Shown here: positions 11,136-20,367 of the stretch, in pieces | Numbering within the stretch: position 1 is the first letter of the stretch | Layout: every line of letters starts with the position of its first letter | Source of the DNA: Chloroflexota bacterium | GTDB lineage: Bacteria > Chloroflexota > Anaerolineae > Aggregatilineales > Phototrophicaceae | DNA length: 64,000 nucleotides | Reading direction: 5' to 3' | NCBI GenBank assembly: GCA_026709625.1 | Contig: JAPOSR010000034.1 | Location: 45,759 to 109,758, forward strand | Translations under genes and position numbers: made by a program | The notes under the pieces: model-generated | What the model saw: only the letters and a program-made list of their open reading frames with translations | The model's database searches: none | What the model was told of the DNA's origin: nothing

Positions 11136-11923
11136 CTGGCTGGCGTGATAGTCGGCAGCGGCTCGCTGATGTAGATGTGCACCAGACACTGCGCTTGCAG
11201 GGTATTGGTGATATCAAAGACCATCAGACGAAATTGATATTCGCCCGGTTCATAGCCAGCCGGCACAAATTGGCTGAACTCCGCGCGCTCCCGCACTTCC
11301 ACAGCTTGGTCGGCAATCACTTGGAACGCCCCCAACGTGCTCGCTCCGCTGATTTCGAGCGTAGCGTAAGAAAATTGATCGGCAAAGAGCGTGCCCACTA
11401 CGGGAATGGGTTGAAAGACGCGCATGCCATTGCCGGGCACTTGCAGCTGGGCTTGGGGCGAGTCGCAGCCGATGGGCGGGTCGGCCGGGATAAGCGTGCC
11501 GACTGGCGTGGGAGTTGGCAGGGGCGTGGCGCGGATCTGGGCAGCGAGGTCGGCCGAGCGCGGCAGAGGGACCGGTTCGATACCCAGATTCGCAGCGGGC
11601 TGGCCAGGCACCGGCGTCTCAAACCTGTCATCGGCGACGGCGGCTTCGGCAATCAGCGCATCGATTTGCTGGTCGCGCAGCAGTTCGGGCACAATCACCG
11701 TCTGGACGCCAGCCACGATGATGACAAGTTCCAGCAGCAGGATGACAGCGGTGAGCGCATTTTGCCGACGATAGCGCGCCAGGTCACGTTCCAGCTCGAA
11801 GTATGACGAACGCAGCTCGCGGCCATGCACAAAGACGCGCCGCAGCGAAAACAGGATGCCAGCCGCCAACAGAAAATAAATGCCGATGGCGACTTGATCA
11901 ATCAGCGCGACAAAGCCAATCAT
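11132..11923 (-). CDS. Two-helix membrane protein with PTPTP linker, function unknown
   Basis: Not recognised as a characterised family. Residues 5-26 form a transmembrane helix, a basic/acidic cytoplasmic segment follows (RRVFVHGRELRSSYFELERD), a second helix spans about 57-79, and the remainder is outside. The outer part has a Pro/Thr linker (ATPLPTPTPVGTLIP) and a C-terminal beta-rich domain of about 120 residues that resembles a carbohydrate- or protein-binding sandwich. Start ATG overlaps the stop of the purine nucleoside phosphorylase gene by 4 bases, so the two are probably co-expressed. 263 aa. Confidence 0.7.
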   Translation of the reverse strand: MIGFVALIDQVAIGIYFLLAAGILFSLRRVFVHGRELRSSYFELERDLARYRRQNALTAVILLLELVIIVAGVQTVIVPELLRDQQIDALIAEAAVADDRFETPVPGQPAANLGIEPVPLPRSADLAAQIRATPLPTPTPVGTLIPADPPIGCDSPQAQLQVPGNGMRVFQPIPVVGTLFADQFSYATLEISGASTLGAFQVIADQAVEVRERAEFSQFVPAGYEPGEYQFRLMVFDITNTLQAQCLVHIYISEPLPTITPAS

Positions 11924-12759
11924 GTCGGAAAGTTGTTCAGCACGCCCTTGAGCATGGCCGACAGCCGCGGGACGATGACCTCGCCGGCTTCCAGCACTTC
12001 TTCGTGGTTGGTCTCCAAATCGCTATCGACCTGGTCAATAGCGCGGTTGGTGATGCCCGAAAAAGCCAGCGCGCGCAAGCCAGCGTGCCGCGCCACCAAC
12101 ACCTCATGCGTGGTCGACATGCCCACCGCGTCAGCGCCCCAAGCCCGCAGCATGCGGATCTCGGCGGGCGTCTCGAAGGCAGGCCCCGAAAGCGCGCAAT
12201 AGACGCCGCTGCGCAAGGGGATGCCGCGCTGGGCAGCCACCCGCAAGGCTTGCTCGCGCAGCAGACGGTCGTAAGCCTGCGCCAAGCCGACAAACCGCCG
12301 GCCCAGGGCATCGTCATTGGTGCCCATCAGCGGATTTGCCCCCACCATGCCCGGCAGGTTGATGTGGTCTTCAAGCAGCATCAAATCGCCGACCTGATAT
12401 GCCTTGTTGATGCCGCCAGCCGCGTTGGTCAAAATGACAGTGTGTATGCCCAGCGCTTTCATCACGCGGATCGGGAAGGTCACTTGCTGCAGGCTGTACC
12501 CTTCGTAAAAATGGGCGCGACCCTGCATAACAGCGACAGCCTGCCCTTCCAGCCCGCCGATGACCAGATTGCCCAGGTGCCCATGCACCGTCGAAGCGGG
12601 CCAACCGGGAATCTCCGCATACGGGATGACAGCGCGCGGATTAAGCTCGTCAGCCAGCTTGCCCAGCCCCGACCCCAAGACCAAGCCGATCTGCGGCTGA
12701 ATCGTCAAATGGTCGAGAATGCCATCGGCTGCGCGTTGGAAGTCGTCGCTTGTGAACAT
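11920..12759 (-). CDS. Purine nucleoside phosphorylase (trimeric, PNP-I type)
   Basis: Phosphorolysis of inosine/guanosine to free base plus ribose-1-phosphate. Motifs in order: LVLGSGLG (phosphate loop), GRAHFYEGYS, ILTNAAGGIN, the SGPAFETPAEIRMLR segment, MSTTHEVLVARHAGL and the base-contact Asn in SGITNRA. 279 aa matches low-molecular-mass trimeric PNPs. It lies 2.2 kb from the purine catabolic run on the same strand but is separated from it by the divergent channel gene. It could supply free purine bases to that pathway. Confidence 0.93.
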   Translation of the reverse strand: MFTSDDFQRAADGILDHLTIQPQIGLVLGSGLGKLADELNPRAVIPYAEIPGWPASTVHGHLGNLVIGGLEGQAVAVMQGRAHFYEGYSLQQVTFPIRVMKALGIHTVILTNAAGGINKAYQVGDLMLLEDHINLPGMVGANPLMGTNDDALGRRFVGLAQAYDRLLREQALRVAAQRGIPLRSGVYCALSGPAFETPAEIRMLRAWGADAVGMSTTHEVLVARHAGLRALAFSGITNRAIDQVDSDLETNHEEVLEAGEVIVPRLSAMLKGVLNNFPT

Positions 12760-12927
12760 CTTTTGCCCCTTGGCACAAGGCTATGATAGCACAAGCCGCT
12801 GGTTGTCGGTATAATTTGCGCATCGGCATGTTGGACATTGCGCGCGAGATCTGCCGACCAGCGCCACCCAGCAAGCGCTTGATGCGCAGTCCAGCCTTGA
12901 TTTGACCAGACAAGACGAGACCCTCGT

Positions 12928-14982
12928 TTGAACGAAATCCGCAGGCAGTTCCGCGCAGCCTCCATACTGATTCTCATCGTCATTCCGGTTGGCATATTGG
13001 GCTATATGCTGATCGAAAATCGTCCCTGGTACGAGGCTGTGTACCTGACGATCATCACTTTGACGACGATCGGCTTTGGCGATATCGTGCCCACGACGCC
13101 GCTGGGGCAGTTGTTTACGCTGGTGCTGGTATTTACCGGCTTGGGCGCGCTGGCTTTCTTTCTGTCCTCTTCATTCGCTCTGACCTTCAGCGCCGAAGCC
13201 ACGACGCGCCGCCGCAAGATGCGCAACAGACGAAAAATCGCCAGGCTGAGCAGCCATTATATCATCTGCGGAGGCGGCGAAATGGTCGACAAGACAATCG
13301 GCTATGTCTTGAATGGCGCTCGCATCCGCCACAAGCAATATCAAGACATCCGCTATCAGCCCATCGAAAGCCAGCTCAGGCGCATACCTGGCGGCGCGAC
13401 CGTACTGAACAGGCTGGCGCGCAAACTATTCGCGTTGTACCTGAGCCTCTTTCACAACCAAACCACCCTGCTTGATCTGATCGTGGTGATCACCGAAGAC
13501 AGCGCGTATGCCGAACACCTGCGCAGCGCCGGCATCTTGGTGATGGATGGCGACCCTTCGGACGACAATGTGCTGCTGGCAGCTGGCGTCGCCCGCGCCC
13601 GCGCCTTGATGGTCATGCTAGATCAAGACGCGGAGAACTTGCTCACAGTATTAAGCGCGCGCAACCTGAACTCGCGCCTGTATATCACCGCCGATGTGGT
13701 CGAAGGGACGATGCGGCTGAAGATGATCAAAGCCGGCGCGAATGTGGTGCTTGCGCCTTATGAAGTCGCATCGCAGTTTCTCAACAGCGCCACGTTGCGC
13801 CCAGCTGTCAGCGACTTTTTTAACAGCATCCTCTTCGACCAAGAGACGCAGCACCAAATCACCCAGTTGGAATTGGAAGCCAAATCACCCTGGATCGGCA
13901 GGCGCATCAGTGATTTGCAGCTGGCGAAGAAATACGATGCCGGCGTCATCGGCATACGTTTGGAAACAGCCGACTTTTTGCACTCGCCAGATAGCAACCG
14001 CGTCTTGCAAGAAGACGAGATTTTGCTGTGTGTGGCTCCGGGACAAATGATCCCGCTGCTGCAGGCTGAATGTCTGCCGCAGGGCCGAAACGAAATGCGC
14101 TTCGCAAAGTTTCAGCGACTGGCGCAATCGATCGAGTCGAAGCAGCTCGACCATGTGCTCAGCCTGGATGAGAGTGAGCGAGCCGTCCAGGACATGACAA
14201 AGCACTTCATCATCTGCGGCGATGATCACATCATCGAGAGCGCCGTCCGCTTTCTGGATCCAGCGCGCCCCTTCGTCTTGGTGACAAACGACGCAGAGCT
14301 GGCGACAGGCTGGCAAACCCGCGGTTTCCGCGTCATTTTGGGCGATTCTACCCGCGACCGCACCCTGCGCAAAGCGGGCATCGAGCGCGCCCAAGCCATT
14401 ATGATCTCGAAGAGCGACCGGGCTACGGCTGTATTAACCGTGATATCAGCGCGCAGCATCAGCAAGTCGCTGTTGATTTCGGTCACCGCGACGACCGATG
14501 ACATGATCGATAAATTGTGGCGGTCGGGCGCGGACCGAGTCGTCAGCCCCTTCCATGTCGCCGCCCAATTTGTGCTGCTTTCGACGACCCGGCCAGAAAT
14601 CGCCGAATTCTTGCAGCATGTGCTGTATAACGAGCAGACTCAACTGGAAACAGCCGAGTTTTATATGGAAGACGATTCGCCTTGGATCGGCAAGACCCTG
14701 CGGCAGCTCGCGTTGGCCGACCGCTATCAGGCTGGCGTAATCGGCATTCGCAGAGCCAAAAGCGCGCGCTTTGTCTATGCGCCGCCGCTTGATCATCAGC
14801 TACAGCCCTACGAAGTGCTGATTGTGATTACGCCCATGCGTTTCTTTGATACAATGCGCGAAGAAGCCAGCGGGCACATCAACCGCAGGCCAGCCACCCT
14901 GCGACTGCAATTCGACCCAGCCGCCACCAACAATGGGTTGCGCGATATGCTGCGTGAATTGCTCGAGCAGCACGACAGTTAG
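12928..14982 (+). CDS. Potassium channel with two tandem RCK (TrkA-N/TrkA-C) modules
   Basis: A two-helix pore: TM1 at about residues 11-30, pore helix and selectivity filter TTIGFGD near 47-53, TM2 about 64-88. The rest is cytoplasmic: a first RCK domain beginning SHYIICGGGEMV, a TrkA-C like segment, then a second RCK beginning KHFIICGDDHII and a second TrkA-C. Most RCK channels carry one module per chain and build an octameric ring; here one polypeptide carries both, as in some MthK/GsuK-like channels. The second Rossmann glycine motif is degraded. Start is TTG at 12928. 684 aa. Its TAG shares bases with the convergent yqeC-mocA stop. Confidence 0.9.
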   Translation: MNEIRRQFRAASILILIVIPVGILGYMLIENRPWYEAVYLTIITLTTIGFGDIVPTTPLGQLFTLVLVFTGLGALAFFLSSSFALTFSAEATTRRRKMRNRRKIARLSSHYIICGGGEMVDKTIGYVLNGARIRHKQYQDIRYQPIESQLRRIPGGATVLNRLARKLFALYLSLFHNQTTLLDLIVVITEDSAYAEHLRSAGILVMDGDPSDDNVLLAAGVARARALMVMLDQDAENLLTVLSARNLNSRLYITADVVEGTMRLKMIKAGANVVLAPYEVASQFLNSATLRPAVSDFFNSILFDQETQHQITQLELEAKSPWIGRRISDLQLAKKYDAGVIGIRLETADFLHSPDSNRVLQEDEILLCVAPGQMIPLLQAECLPQGRNEMRFAKFQRLAQSIESKQLDHVLSLDESERAVQDMTKHFIICGDDHIIESAVRFLDPARPFVLVTNDAELATGWQTRGFRVILGDSTRDRTLRKAGIERAQAIMISKSDRATAVLTVISARSISKSLLISVTATTDDMIDKLWRSGADRVVSPFHVAAQFVLLSTTRPEIAEFLQHVLYNEQTQLETAEFYMEDDSPWIGKTLRQLALADRYQAGVIGIRRAKSARFVYAPPLDHQLQPYEVLIVITPMRFFDTMREEASGHINRRPATLRLQFDPAATNNGLRDMLRELLEQHDS

Positions 14983-16277
14983 CGACTCTGCAGCCACATC
15001 GGCTGTTGATCGGCCGCCAGCGCTTGGCTGTTGGGCACAGCGCGCCCGGTTCGCTGGTCGAGCACGCTGATGCGGTCATGGAAATGCCGGATGATCTCGT
15101 CAAAGCCCTTGCCGCGCGGCAGCGCAGCGATGTCTTCCCAATGCCGCCGGCCGACGACTGCGGATGCGCTGACGGCTCGACCAGCGCCAGCCGCGATAAA
15201 CTCGCCATCACCGCGCGCATAGGCTGTCAACAACTGATAGATTCGTTTTGGAGTCGGGCAATTGTCACCGGCTGGCACGACCAGCGCCGCAGCGACATGG
15301 GCGGGCAGCGCGCGAAACCCAGTCGTCAAGGCAGTGACCGCGCCACCGCGGCGATACCGCCGGTCCTGAATGGTCATTGCCCCCAGCGGCTTGATAGCAG
15401 CGCGCACTTTGGCGACCTCTGCGCCGGCGACGACCCGTATATGGTCGATGCGCGAGCGCATCAATCGTTCGGTCGTCTCCACAATGCCGCCCTCACCACC
15501 TGCCGACAGCAGGACCGCGCCGACAGCTCGCTGCAATTCGCCGACTGGGTTCTTGCCGCGCACCGAGCCCATCGCCACGCCATACACGCGCGGGCTTTGC
15601 AAACACAAACGCGCGATCAGCCTGGCGCGTCCACGAACATAGCCACGCGCCGGCACCTGGTTCAAATACACCACGACGCGCGCCGCCGGGGGCAGGCCGC
15701 GCAAGCCCAAAGTTTCGTCGCGCAGCACCTGCGCCAGCCAAGCCGACCTCACCGGCGAATTGCGCGCAAAGCCATATCGATCGATCATCGCTTGCGGGTT
15801 GTAGACATGCGCCTCGTCCAGCGGGACGCCCAACGCGCGCAAAGACGCCACCGGCACCACCAGCGAAGTTTCCAGCGGGATCTGCGGCTCGTCGGCGCGG
15901 GGAGCTTTGAATGGCAAGCCAGCCGCATCGTCGGCTTCGACCAGCAAAATATCAGAATCTACGCGGTCGAGCAGGTCGCGCGTCCACGACAGCGGCGGAC
16001 CATAGACTGCGCCAGCGCGGATATCGTCGTGCAGCAGCACAAACTGGTCATCGGTCAGCGCCTTTGAGATGACGCGGGCATCGGCGCGACAGGAGATGGC
16101 GCGCGGAAAGAGCGAGAGCTGCTCTGTTGCCAGCCGCGAGGTCGTGGTCGCCAGAACGCGCCAGCCAGCCTCGGCCAATTCATAGCCCAAGCCGACCAGC
16201 AGCGACGATTTGCCACCCGCGCCGACAAAAGCGACGACATCGCCCGGAACAACGCCAAATGCTGTTTGCAGCCGCAT
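14979..16277 (-). CDS. YqeC-MocA fusion: accessory protein for a molybdenum hydroxylase
   Basis: The N-terminal half is YqeC-like: P-loop GAGGKSS at residues 19-25, RVLATTTSRL, and VEADDAAGLPFKAPRADEPQIP. The C-terminal ~130 residues resemble the MocA/MobA nucleotidyltransferase end (ALVVPAGDNCPTPKRIYQLL, then RRHWEDIAALPRGKGFDEIIRHF), but the usual N-terminal LxxGxSxRMG nucleotide loop is missing. In E. coli-type clusters YqeC and MocA are separate and mature the cofactor of selenium-dependent molybdenum hydroxylases. Start ATG 16277 has AAGGTGG before it; 21 further codons are open upstream. 432 aa. Last gene of the 25-kb array. Confidence 0.8.
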   Translation of the reverse strand: MRLQTAFGVVPGDVVAFVGAGGKSSLLVGLGYELAEAGWRVLATTTSRLATEQLSLFPRAISCRADARVISKALTDDQFVLLHDDIRAGAVYGPPLSWTRDLLDRVDSDILLVEADDAAGLPFKAPRADEPQIPLETSLVVPVASLRALGVPLDEAHVYNPQAMIDRYGFARNSPVRSAWLAQVLRDETLGLRGLPPAARVVVYLNQVPARGYVRGRARLIARLCLQSPRVYGVAMGSVRGKNPVGELQRAVGAVLLSAGGEGGIVETTERLMRSRIDHIRVVAGAEVAKVRAAIKPLGAMTIQDRRYRRGGAVTALTTGFRALPAHVAAALVVPAGDNCPTPKRIYQLLTAYARGDGEFIAAGAGRAVSASAVVGRRHWEDIAALPRGKGFDEIIRHFHDRISVLDQRTGRAVPNSQALAADQQPMWLQSR

Positions 16278-16361
16278 GCGCCACCTTGCTCTCGCTGGCA
16301 CCCATAGCGAGTCGACCATCGACAGCCACAATGATAACACGAAATGGGCTGGCGGACGTAT

Positions 16362-18587
16362 TTAGACCTCGCCTATCCGCGCCGCGCGCAAAGCTGCTAC
16401 GACCTTCTGGGCGGTGAAAGGCTGCGAGTCGATCCAGACGCCGGTCGCGTCGTAAATCGCCGCGGCGATAGCTGGCGCCAGCGGCAAGAAAGGCATTTCG
16501 GCCATGCCCCGCGCTCCCCAGGGACCAATCGGGTCGGGGCATTCCAGCACGACCGATTTGACGCGCAGCGGCACATCCAGCGATGTCGGGATTAAATAAG
16601 TTGACAAATAGGGATTTAATATGCGCCCGTCGCGAGAAACGAGGTATTCCATCAGCGCATAACCCTGCGCCTGGACGATCGCGCCTTCGATCTGCCCCTC
16701 GAGCTGCTGGCGGTTGATGACCTTGCCGACATCGTTGGCGCAGACGACTTCCAGCAGCTGCACCTGCCCTGTTTCGATATCGACCTCGACCTCGACCGCC
16801 TCGGCGACATATCCATACGCGAAGTTGGGCTCGGCGTAACCGGTCTGCGGGTCGAATGGGGTCGTCGGCGGCGGATGATACATGAACTCGGCTTTGGCGG
16901 GGCGCTCTTCGTCTTGCCATTTGCGCAGGGCGAGCGCAGCCGCGCCGCGTATGGCATTGCCCGACATAAACGACAGGCGCGAGGCCGAAGCGCTGCCCGA
17001 TGAGCCGGATGTCGCTGTATCGGATGCGACCAACTGCACGCGCGCGAACGGCACACCCACCGCTTCAGCCGCCATCTGCATCAATGCCGTGTGCGCGCCC
17101 TGCCCCACATCCGCGCCAGCATGGTACAAAACGACGCCTTCAATCTCGGCGCTGCCTTGCAATTCAATGCCCGCCCAGCAATGCTCGGGAAAGCCAAAGC
17201 TGAAGCCGACATTTTTGAAGCCGCCAGCCAAGCCGCGCCCACGCCGTTTGCTGGGGTCGCGCGGGGCGGCGGGCGCTTGCAGCTGCCAGCCCGCTTCTGT
17301 CTGATGCCACCAAGAGTCTGCTGCGCAGGCTTCGAATACTTGCGGCATGCTGACGCCGGGCGGAAATGGCGTGCCCACCGAGCCAATGCTGCCCTCGCGG
17401 ATGCTGTTCTTCAGGCGGATCTCCAGCGGGTCCATGTTCAGCGCCGCTGCCAGCCGATTCATCTGCCCTTCCGCCGCCAGCAAAGCTTGGGGAGCGCCAA
17501 AGCCGCGAAATGCGCCAGATGGGATGTTGTTGGTATAGACGGCGTAGGTGTCGATATGAATGTTGTCGACTTCGTAAGCGCCACTGACAGTCAGGTGCGC
17601 GTTGCCCAGCACCTTGTTGGATGTGTAATTGTATGCGCCGGCATCGCCGATGACTTGGCATTCAATGGCGGTGAGCCGGCCATCGCCGGTCGCGCCCCAC
17701 TTCGCCCGCACTTTAATTGGGTGCCGCTTGTGATGATAAAGGATGGATTCTTCACGATTCCACTGGATTTTGACCGGGCGGCGCAATGTCCAGGCGGCCA
17801 GCGCCAGCACAATTTGCACGGACATGTCTTCGCGTCCGCCGAATGCCCCGCCAATCGCCGGGTAAATCACGCGCACCCGCTCGGGCGGCAGGCACAGCGC
17901 ATGGTAAATCTGTTCTTGATCTTCGTGTGTCCACTGCCCAGCCACGACGACCGTCACGCGGTTGGCTTCGTCGATATAACCCAGTCCGGCTTCGGGCTGC
18001 AAATAGGCATGTTCCTGCCATGTCGTTTCATATGTGCCCTCGACGACGACATCCGCCGCTCGCCAGCCAGCCGCCATCTCGCCCCTGCGGATGCGGTAGC
18101 GCGCGACCAGGTTGTCCGGGCAGTCGGGGTGCAGCCGCGGCGCAGATGCCAGCATGGCTGACTCGGCATCAAAGACAGCTGGCAGGTCTTCATAATGCAC
18201 CTGGAGCAACTCGATGGCGCGCCGGGCGATCGCATCAGTCTCGGCGACAGCCACCGCCACCATATCCATATAGCAGCGAACGACATCGGCACCAACTTTG
18301 TCGCCGCCTGGACCACAGAGCACAGGCTGATCTTTGATGACCAAGCCATATTCATTGACCGGCACATCGAGGCTGGTGAAGACGCGCACGACGCCTGGCA
18401 GCGCTTCGGCGGCGGCGGCATCGACGCCGAGCACGCGGGCATGGGCGCGCTCGCTGAACTTGATGCGCATCCACAGCTGTCCCTCGATGTCGATATCGCC
18501 AGGATAAGGCGTTTCGCCAGTTACTTTGCCGCGCGCGTCGATGCGTTTGATCGATTCGCCGATGACCGAGTCGGTTGCAGCTGACAC
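16362..18587 (-). CDS. Xanthine dehydrogenase-family molybdopterin-binding subunit
   Basis: Large catalytic subunit of a purine-type molybdenum hydroxylase. Present: GGAFGGRE, SGAFRGFGAPQA, YHAGADVGQGAHT and the active-site Glu in ARGMAEMPFLPL near the C-terminus. I choose GTG 18587 as start because AAGGGG lies 8 bases before it and the N-terminus then begins VSAATDSVIGESIKR; the open frame upstream overlaps the preceding gene. 741 aa. Its partner is the fused FAD/iron-sulphur protein two genes upstream. No in-frame UGA is seen. Substrate (hypoxanthine, xanthine or another purine) cannot be fixed from sequence. Confidence 0.9.
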   Translation of the reverse strand: MSAATDSVIGESIKRIDARGKVTGETPYPGDIDIEGQLWMRIKFSERAHARVLGVDAAAAEALPGVVRVFTSLDVPVNEYGLVIKDQPVLCGPGGDKVGADVVRCYMDMVAVAVAETDAIARRAIELLQVHYEDLPAVFDAESAMLASAPRLHPDCPDNLVARYRIRRGEMAAGWRAADVVVEGTYETTWQEHAYLQPEAGLGYIDEANRVTVVVAGQWTHEDQEQIYHALCLPPERVRVIYPAIGGAFGGREDMSVQIVLALAAWTLRRPVKIQWNREESILYHHKRHPIKVRAKWGATGDGRLTAIECQVIGDAGAYNYTSNKVLGNAHLTVSGAYEVDNIHIDTYAVYTNNIPSGAFRGFGAPQALLAAEGQMNRLAAALNMDPLEIRLKNSIREGSIGSVGTPFPPGVSMPQVFEACAADSWWHQTEAGWQLQAPAAPRDPSKRRGRGLAGGFKNVGFSFGFPEHCWAGIELQGSAEIEGVVLYHAGADVGQGAHTALMQMAAEAVGVPFARVQLVASDTATSGSSGSASASRLSFMSGNAIRGAAALALRKWQDEERPAKAEFMYHPPPTTPFDPQTGYAEPNFAYGYVAEAVEVEVDIETGQVQLLEVVCANDVGKVINRQQLEGQIEGAIVQAQGYALMEYLVSRDGRILNPYLSTYLIPTSLDVPLRVKSVVLECPDPIGPWGARGMAEMPFLPLAPAIAAAIYDATGVWIDSQPFTAQKVVAALRAARIGEV

Positions 18588-18609
18588 GAGACTTGCCCCT
18601 TCGTGGATT

Positions 18610-20364
18610 TCAGATAGTCGGGATTGATGCGGATTGGGTCTGGTTGATCTGCTCGGTTTCGTGATGAAAGATGCGCCGCAAGATGGCGATGGCCGCGGCA
18701 TAAGTCGGCTCGACCCCGCCATAGCTCAAGCTGCCCGCGCCGAGATTTTTGCCCGTTTTCATCGGCTTGTCCGATGCATAATGCAAGAAGCCAATATCGA
18801 AGTCGACCGAGTGCAAATTGACGATCTCGTTTACCGGATGGCGCTGGGGGCGAAAGGCTTCATAGGTCGCCGACAAATAAGGCCCGCTTTCCATTTCAAT
18901 ATCCGTATAGCCTTCGCGGTAAAAGACATCCATGTAATTGGGATTTTGCAAGAAGGTCCCGCGCACACTGACAGCTTTTTGGTTGTCCAGCACATTGCCA
19001 TGCAGCATATGGGCGCGCACATGCCGGGCGGTGAAGCAGTTGCGAAACAGGTAAGTATTCTGCGAATGTTCATCGTGTATCACATTGGGGATCATCATAT
19101 CGCCGATGCGCCCGTTCAACGTCGCGGCTTTGCCCATCACATAGACGCCGGCCAGCCGGCCCACGCCTTGTGAAATCCGGCTGAGCAATTCGTATGCCGA
19201 CATGCCCAGCGGATAGTCGATGTTAAAGATGAGCGCATGGCTGTGCCGCAGCCGCCGCAAGTCGGCCGCAGCGCCCAGGCGCGGGTCGAACCACTGCGCC
19301 TCCAGCTTGCCCAGCTCGATAATCTGCGTTTCCATTTCGAAGCCATGCCGGCTGGGCAGCCGATGCATGCCCAGGCGATGCTCTTCGCGCGCGAAGACAT
19401 GCCGCGTGCCGCTGCCGGTGTCGGAAAGATATTGACGCAGCACAAAATACAAAAAATTGTCGGTGCTCTTGTGATAGCTCTCTTTAATATCTTCGTATTC
19501 GGTCAACAGCGATTTTTCTTCAAAACGTTCAATATACTGCACCAAGCTTTCTTCATAGCGCCGCGCAAAGCCAGCCAGCAAGTTGATGAGCGAATGGGTG
19601 TTGCTGGAGACGAAATACACAGGGCGTTCGCCAAGGTCAATGCCCAGCTGAGCCAGTTCGTCGCAAAGTTCGTTCCACCATGAAGCGGTGGCGCGCCGGT
19701 AATCAGCCAGCGAACCAGCGATCAACCGCAGGGTCATGCTCTTGCGCTCGCGGCTGATGCGCAGCAGGTTGGCTGCAAAGTCGCTTTGCCACAGCAGGTG
19801 CAGCCGGCGCAAATCGCTGACCGCCATCGTCAAACCCTGCGCCAGCGCGGCGAAGTCGGCGTCGGACAAGTCGCCGCAATCGGCATGCCGCCACAGCAGA
19901 TCGCACAAAGTCTGGTTTTGCAAGCGCGCATGCAGCTTGTTCCACTCGATTTGATAGGCGGTGAGCATGGGGGTAAGATCGTCGATATCGGAACTGCTCA
20001 CGATATAAACAGCCAGGGACTTGCGGCCATCAAAGTGCGTGCGGCGGCGTCTGCCTGTGGAATATACGCGCTGCCAGTTGCCAATATCATGATAGCCAGC
20101 CGCCACAAACCCCCGCTCCAACTGTCCCACGAGCACATCTGACACCTCAATCATGCAAGGCGGCAGGCGCAGCGCGCTGTATATCAGCGCCGAGGCATCG
20201 ATCTCGTGAGAGCCGGCACCTTCGTGCAGCAACGAGTTCATCGCCACATGACTTTCTGCCAATGTGTCAATGGCGATGGCATCGCTGGAGCGCAGCAGCG
20301 AATAATAAGTGCGCATGTACAGTTCAATGTCATCGTTGCCAGACTTGGGCACGGTGCGGTCCAT
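18610..20364 (-). CDS. Uncharacterised 584-aa protein with a nucleosidase-like C-terminal domain
   Basis: I do not know a function for this family. The N-terminal ~330 residues are helical and contain VYIVSSSDIDDLTPMLTAYQ and IEWNKLH. The C-terminal part resembles the nucleoside phosphorylase/AMP nucleosidase fold: a GKAATLNGRIGDMMIP stretch near residues 410-425 looks like the glycine-rich phosphate/ribose loop ending in GDxxIP, IEMESGPYLSA near 486-496 looks like the MExA ribose-binding motif, and ASDKPMKTGKNLG near the end looks like the SDKP loop of AMP nucleosidases. It sits between the two subunit genes of the molybdenum hydroxylase (3 bases after one, 22 before the other). A purine-nucleotide or nucleoside hydrolase role is inference. 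Confidence 0.75.
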   Translation of the reverse strand: MDRTVPKSGNDDIELYMRTYYSLLRSSDAIAIDTLAESHVAMNSLLHEGAGSHEIDASALIYSALRLPPCMIEVSDVLVGQLERGFVAAGYHDIGNWQRVYSTGRRRRTHFDGRKSLAVYIVSSSDIDDLTPMLTAYQIEWNKLHARLQNQTLCDLLWRHADCGDLSDADFAALAQGLTMAVSDLRRLHLLWQSDFAANLLRISRERKSMTLRLIAGSLADYRRATASWWNELCDELAQLGIDLGERPVYFVSSNTHSLINLLAGFARRYEESLVQYIERFEEKSLLTEYEDIKESYHKSTDNFLYFVLRQYLSDTGSGTRHVFAREEHRLGMHRLPSRHGFEMETQIIELGKLEAQWFDPRLGAAADLRRLRHSHALIFNIDYPLGMSAYELLSRISQGVGRLAGVYVMGKAATLNGRIGDMMIPNVIHDEHSQNTYLFRNCFTARHVRAHMLHGNVLDNQKAVSVRGTFLQNPNYMDVFYREGYTDIEMESGPYLSATYEAFRPQRHPVNEIVNLHSVDFDIGFLHYASDKPMKTGKNLGAGSLSYGGVEPTYAAAIAILRRIFHHETEQINQTQSASIPTI

Positions 20365-20367
20365 GAC

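Noticed and set aside
9897..11189. Minus-strand open frame of 430 codons opposite fabH
   Set aside because: FabH is unambiguous by its Cys-His-Asn active site; the opposite frame is a compositional shadow.
16362..18587. Selenoprotein status of the hydroxylase (in-frame UGA)
   Set aside because: The frame is continuous with no internal TGA; any selenium would be a labile cofactor, which sequence cannot show.
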